Position numbers and translations under genes: made by a program
Shown here: positions 63,111-64,000 of the stretch, one piece after another
Layout of the letters: every line of letters starts with the position of its first letter
Position numbering within the stretch: position 1 is the stretch's first letter
DNA from: Duganella dendranthematis
Lineage (GTDB): Bacteria; Pseudomonadota; Gammaproteobacteria; Burkholderiales; Burkholderiaceae_D
Direction of reading: 5' to 3'
Assembly: GCF_012849375.1 (NCBI RefSeq)
Contig: NZ_CP051684.1
Coordinates: 2,914,001 to 2,978,000 of the forward strand
DNA: 64,000 bases
The notes under the pieces: model-generated
What the model was told of the DNA's origin: nothing
The model's input: the letters and a program-made list of their open reading frames with translations, nothing else
The model's database searches: none

Positions 63111-63704
63111 ATGCGTAAAAGAACAGCCCATCGCTGGCAACTGACGGTGATCATGATGGTCGGCGTGTTTGTCGCCTTCGGCAGCTTCTGGCTGGTGCAG
63201 GTGGTGGACCAGGCCAGCCAGCAGGCGCAGGCCGACAAGTTCCGCGATGAACCGGATTACATCATCGACCGTTTCAGCCTGGTGCGCATGAACGAGAAGG
63301 GCCAGCCGGCCTACATCATTTCCGGCGACAAGCTGACCCACCACCCGACCGACGATTCGTCGCTGATCGACAAGCCGTATGTGCACAGCCTGGGCGGCGA
63401 GCAGCCGCCGATGAATATCCATGCCGACACCGCCAATGTCGATCAGGGCAATACACGCGTCAAGCTGAATGGTAATGTGGATGTGGTAAGGCCGGCCACG
63501 CAGCTGGCGCAGGAACTGCGCCTGAAGACCAGTACGCTGACGGTGTATCCGGACGAAGAACGGATGGAGACCGACGCCGCGGTCGACATGCTCTCCGGGC
63601 GCTCGACCGCCACCGGCACCGGCATGACGGCCAACAACGCGACCCGCCAGATCAAGCTGGGCGGCCGCGGAACGATTACGATGCCGCCGCGCGCGGCACA
63701 TTGA
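63111..63704 (+). CDS. lptC: LPS export protein LptC
   Basis: A 197-residue bitopic inner-membrane component of the LPS transport bridge. One N-terminal helix (WQLTVIMMVGVFVAFGSFWLVQVV) is followed by a periplasmic beta-jellyroll (YIIDRFSLVRMNEKGQPAYIISGDKL; MNIHADTANVDQGNTRVKLNGNV). It sits between kdsC and lptA, the standard order. Confidence 0.94.
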   Translation: MRKRTAHRWQLTVIMMVGVFVAFGSFWLVQVVDQASQQAQADKFRDEPDYIIDRFSLVRMNEKGQPAYIISGDKLTHHPTDDSSLIDKPYVHSLGGEQPPMNIHADTANVDQGNTRVKLNGNVDVVRPATQLAQELRLKTSTLTVYPDEERMETDAAVDMLSGRSTATGTGMTANNATRQIKLGGRGTITMPPRAAH

Positions 63705-63718
63705 AGGAAACCAGAGAC

Positions 63719-64000
63719 ATGAACGCATTCAAGATGAGCAAACTGATGCTGGCGGCCACGCTGCTGCTGGCCGCCGCCGGCGCGACCTACGCGGAAAAAG
63801 CCGACTCCAGCAAGCCGACCCAGATCACCTTCGACCAGCTGGACGCCGATGACGTCAAGCAGATCAAGACCTTCACCGGCAACGTGGTGCTGACCCGCGG
63901 CACGCTGCTGATGAAATCGCCGAAGGCGGTGGTGACCGAAGATCCGGAAGGCTACCAGTACGTGGTGCTGACCAGCGGTCCGGGCGTGCAGGCGATCTTC
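63719..64000 (+). CDS. lptA: LPS transport periplasmic protein LptA (3' truncated)
   Basis: The first 94 codons of lptA up to the window edge. A signal peptide (MNAFKMSKLMLAATLLLAAAGATYA) is followed by the OstA-like start (QITFDQLDADDVKQIKTFTGNVVLTRGTLLMKS). GAAGGAAACCAGAG precedes the ATG, 14 bases after lptC. The rest, and presumably lptB and rpoN, lie outside. Confidence 0.92.
   Translation, partial: MNAFKMSKLMLAATLLLAAAGATYAEKADSSKPTQITFDQLDADDVKQIKTFTGNVVLTRGTLLMKSPKAVVTEDPEGYQYVVLTSGPGVQAIF

Overview
The window is about 64 kb of GC-rich (roughly 62-65%), densely coded chromosome. Gene order and protein sequences point to a betaproteobacterium, most likely Oxalobacteraceae (Duganella/Massilia/Janthinobacterium-like). 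The supporting blocks are engB-hemB / cytochrome c4 / resB-ccsB; lysA-lptM / cyaY / mrcA / pilMNOPQ / aroK-aroB / dgt; mutM / TPR lipoprotein / lolB / ispE / tRNA-Gln / prs / rplY / pth; and kdsD-kdsC-lptC-lptA. No phage, insertion sequence, CRISPR array or rRNA was seen.

Layout. 1-4.8 kb: envelope redox and stress genes (5'-truncated dsbD, a Spy/CpxP-like chaperone, and a divergent OmpR/EnvZ-type two-component pair). 4.9-9.3 kb: an RND efflux adaptor and permease. 9.3-12.4 kb: an FAD/NAD(P)-binding protein behind a large RNA hairpin, then a TonB-like proline-rich membrane protein. 12.4-20 kb: engB-hemB facing away from cytochrome c4, the system II cytochrome c maturation pair resB-ccsB, and the periplasmic methionine sulfoxide reductase msrPQ. 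20-24.2 kb: lysA with the tiny lipoprotein gene lptM, frataxin cyaY, and PBP1A. 24.5-29.6 kb: the type IV pilus operon pilMNOPQ. 29.7-34.6 kb: an Ig-domain lipoprotein with calcium-type loops, AroK and AroB in one open frame, and a dGTPase. 34.7-39.3 kb: two paralogous coiled-coil membrane proteins, then a leftward mutM-dynamin-mutY operon. 39.4-45.3 kb: TPR lipoprotein, lolB, ispE, tRNA-Gln, prs, rplY, pth. 45.3-54.4 kb: an accessory block (M20 amidohydrolase, DUF3999/DUF2339 membrane pair, DUF885 protein, a toxin-antitoxin pair, a thioesterase) lying between pth and ychF. 54.5-64 kb: ychF, a NYN-LOTUS protein, a MOSC protein, a diguanylate cyclase, a KefB-like antiporter, and the start of the Kdo/LPS-transport operon, which runs off the right end.

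Much of the window serves the cell envelope: disulfide supply, chaperone and sensor, efflux, cytochrome c assembly, methionine repair, peptidoglycan synthesis, pili, lipoprotein sorting (LolB) and LPS assembly (KdsDC, LptM, LptC, LptA). The least explained parts are the dynamin-like GTPase between the two oxidized-guanine repair glycosylases, the tandem hendecad-repeat membrane proteins beside that operon, the pilQ-linked Ig lipoprotein, the fused aroK-aroB frame, and the DUF2339/DUF3999 pair with a perfect inverted repeat upstream. All functional calls come from reading translated sequence and recalled family motifs; no database search was run.
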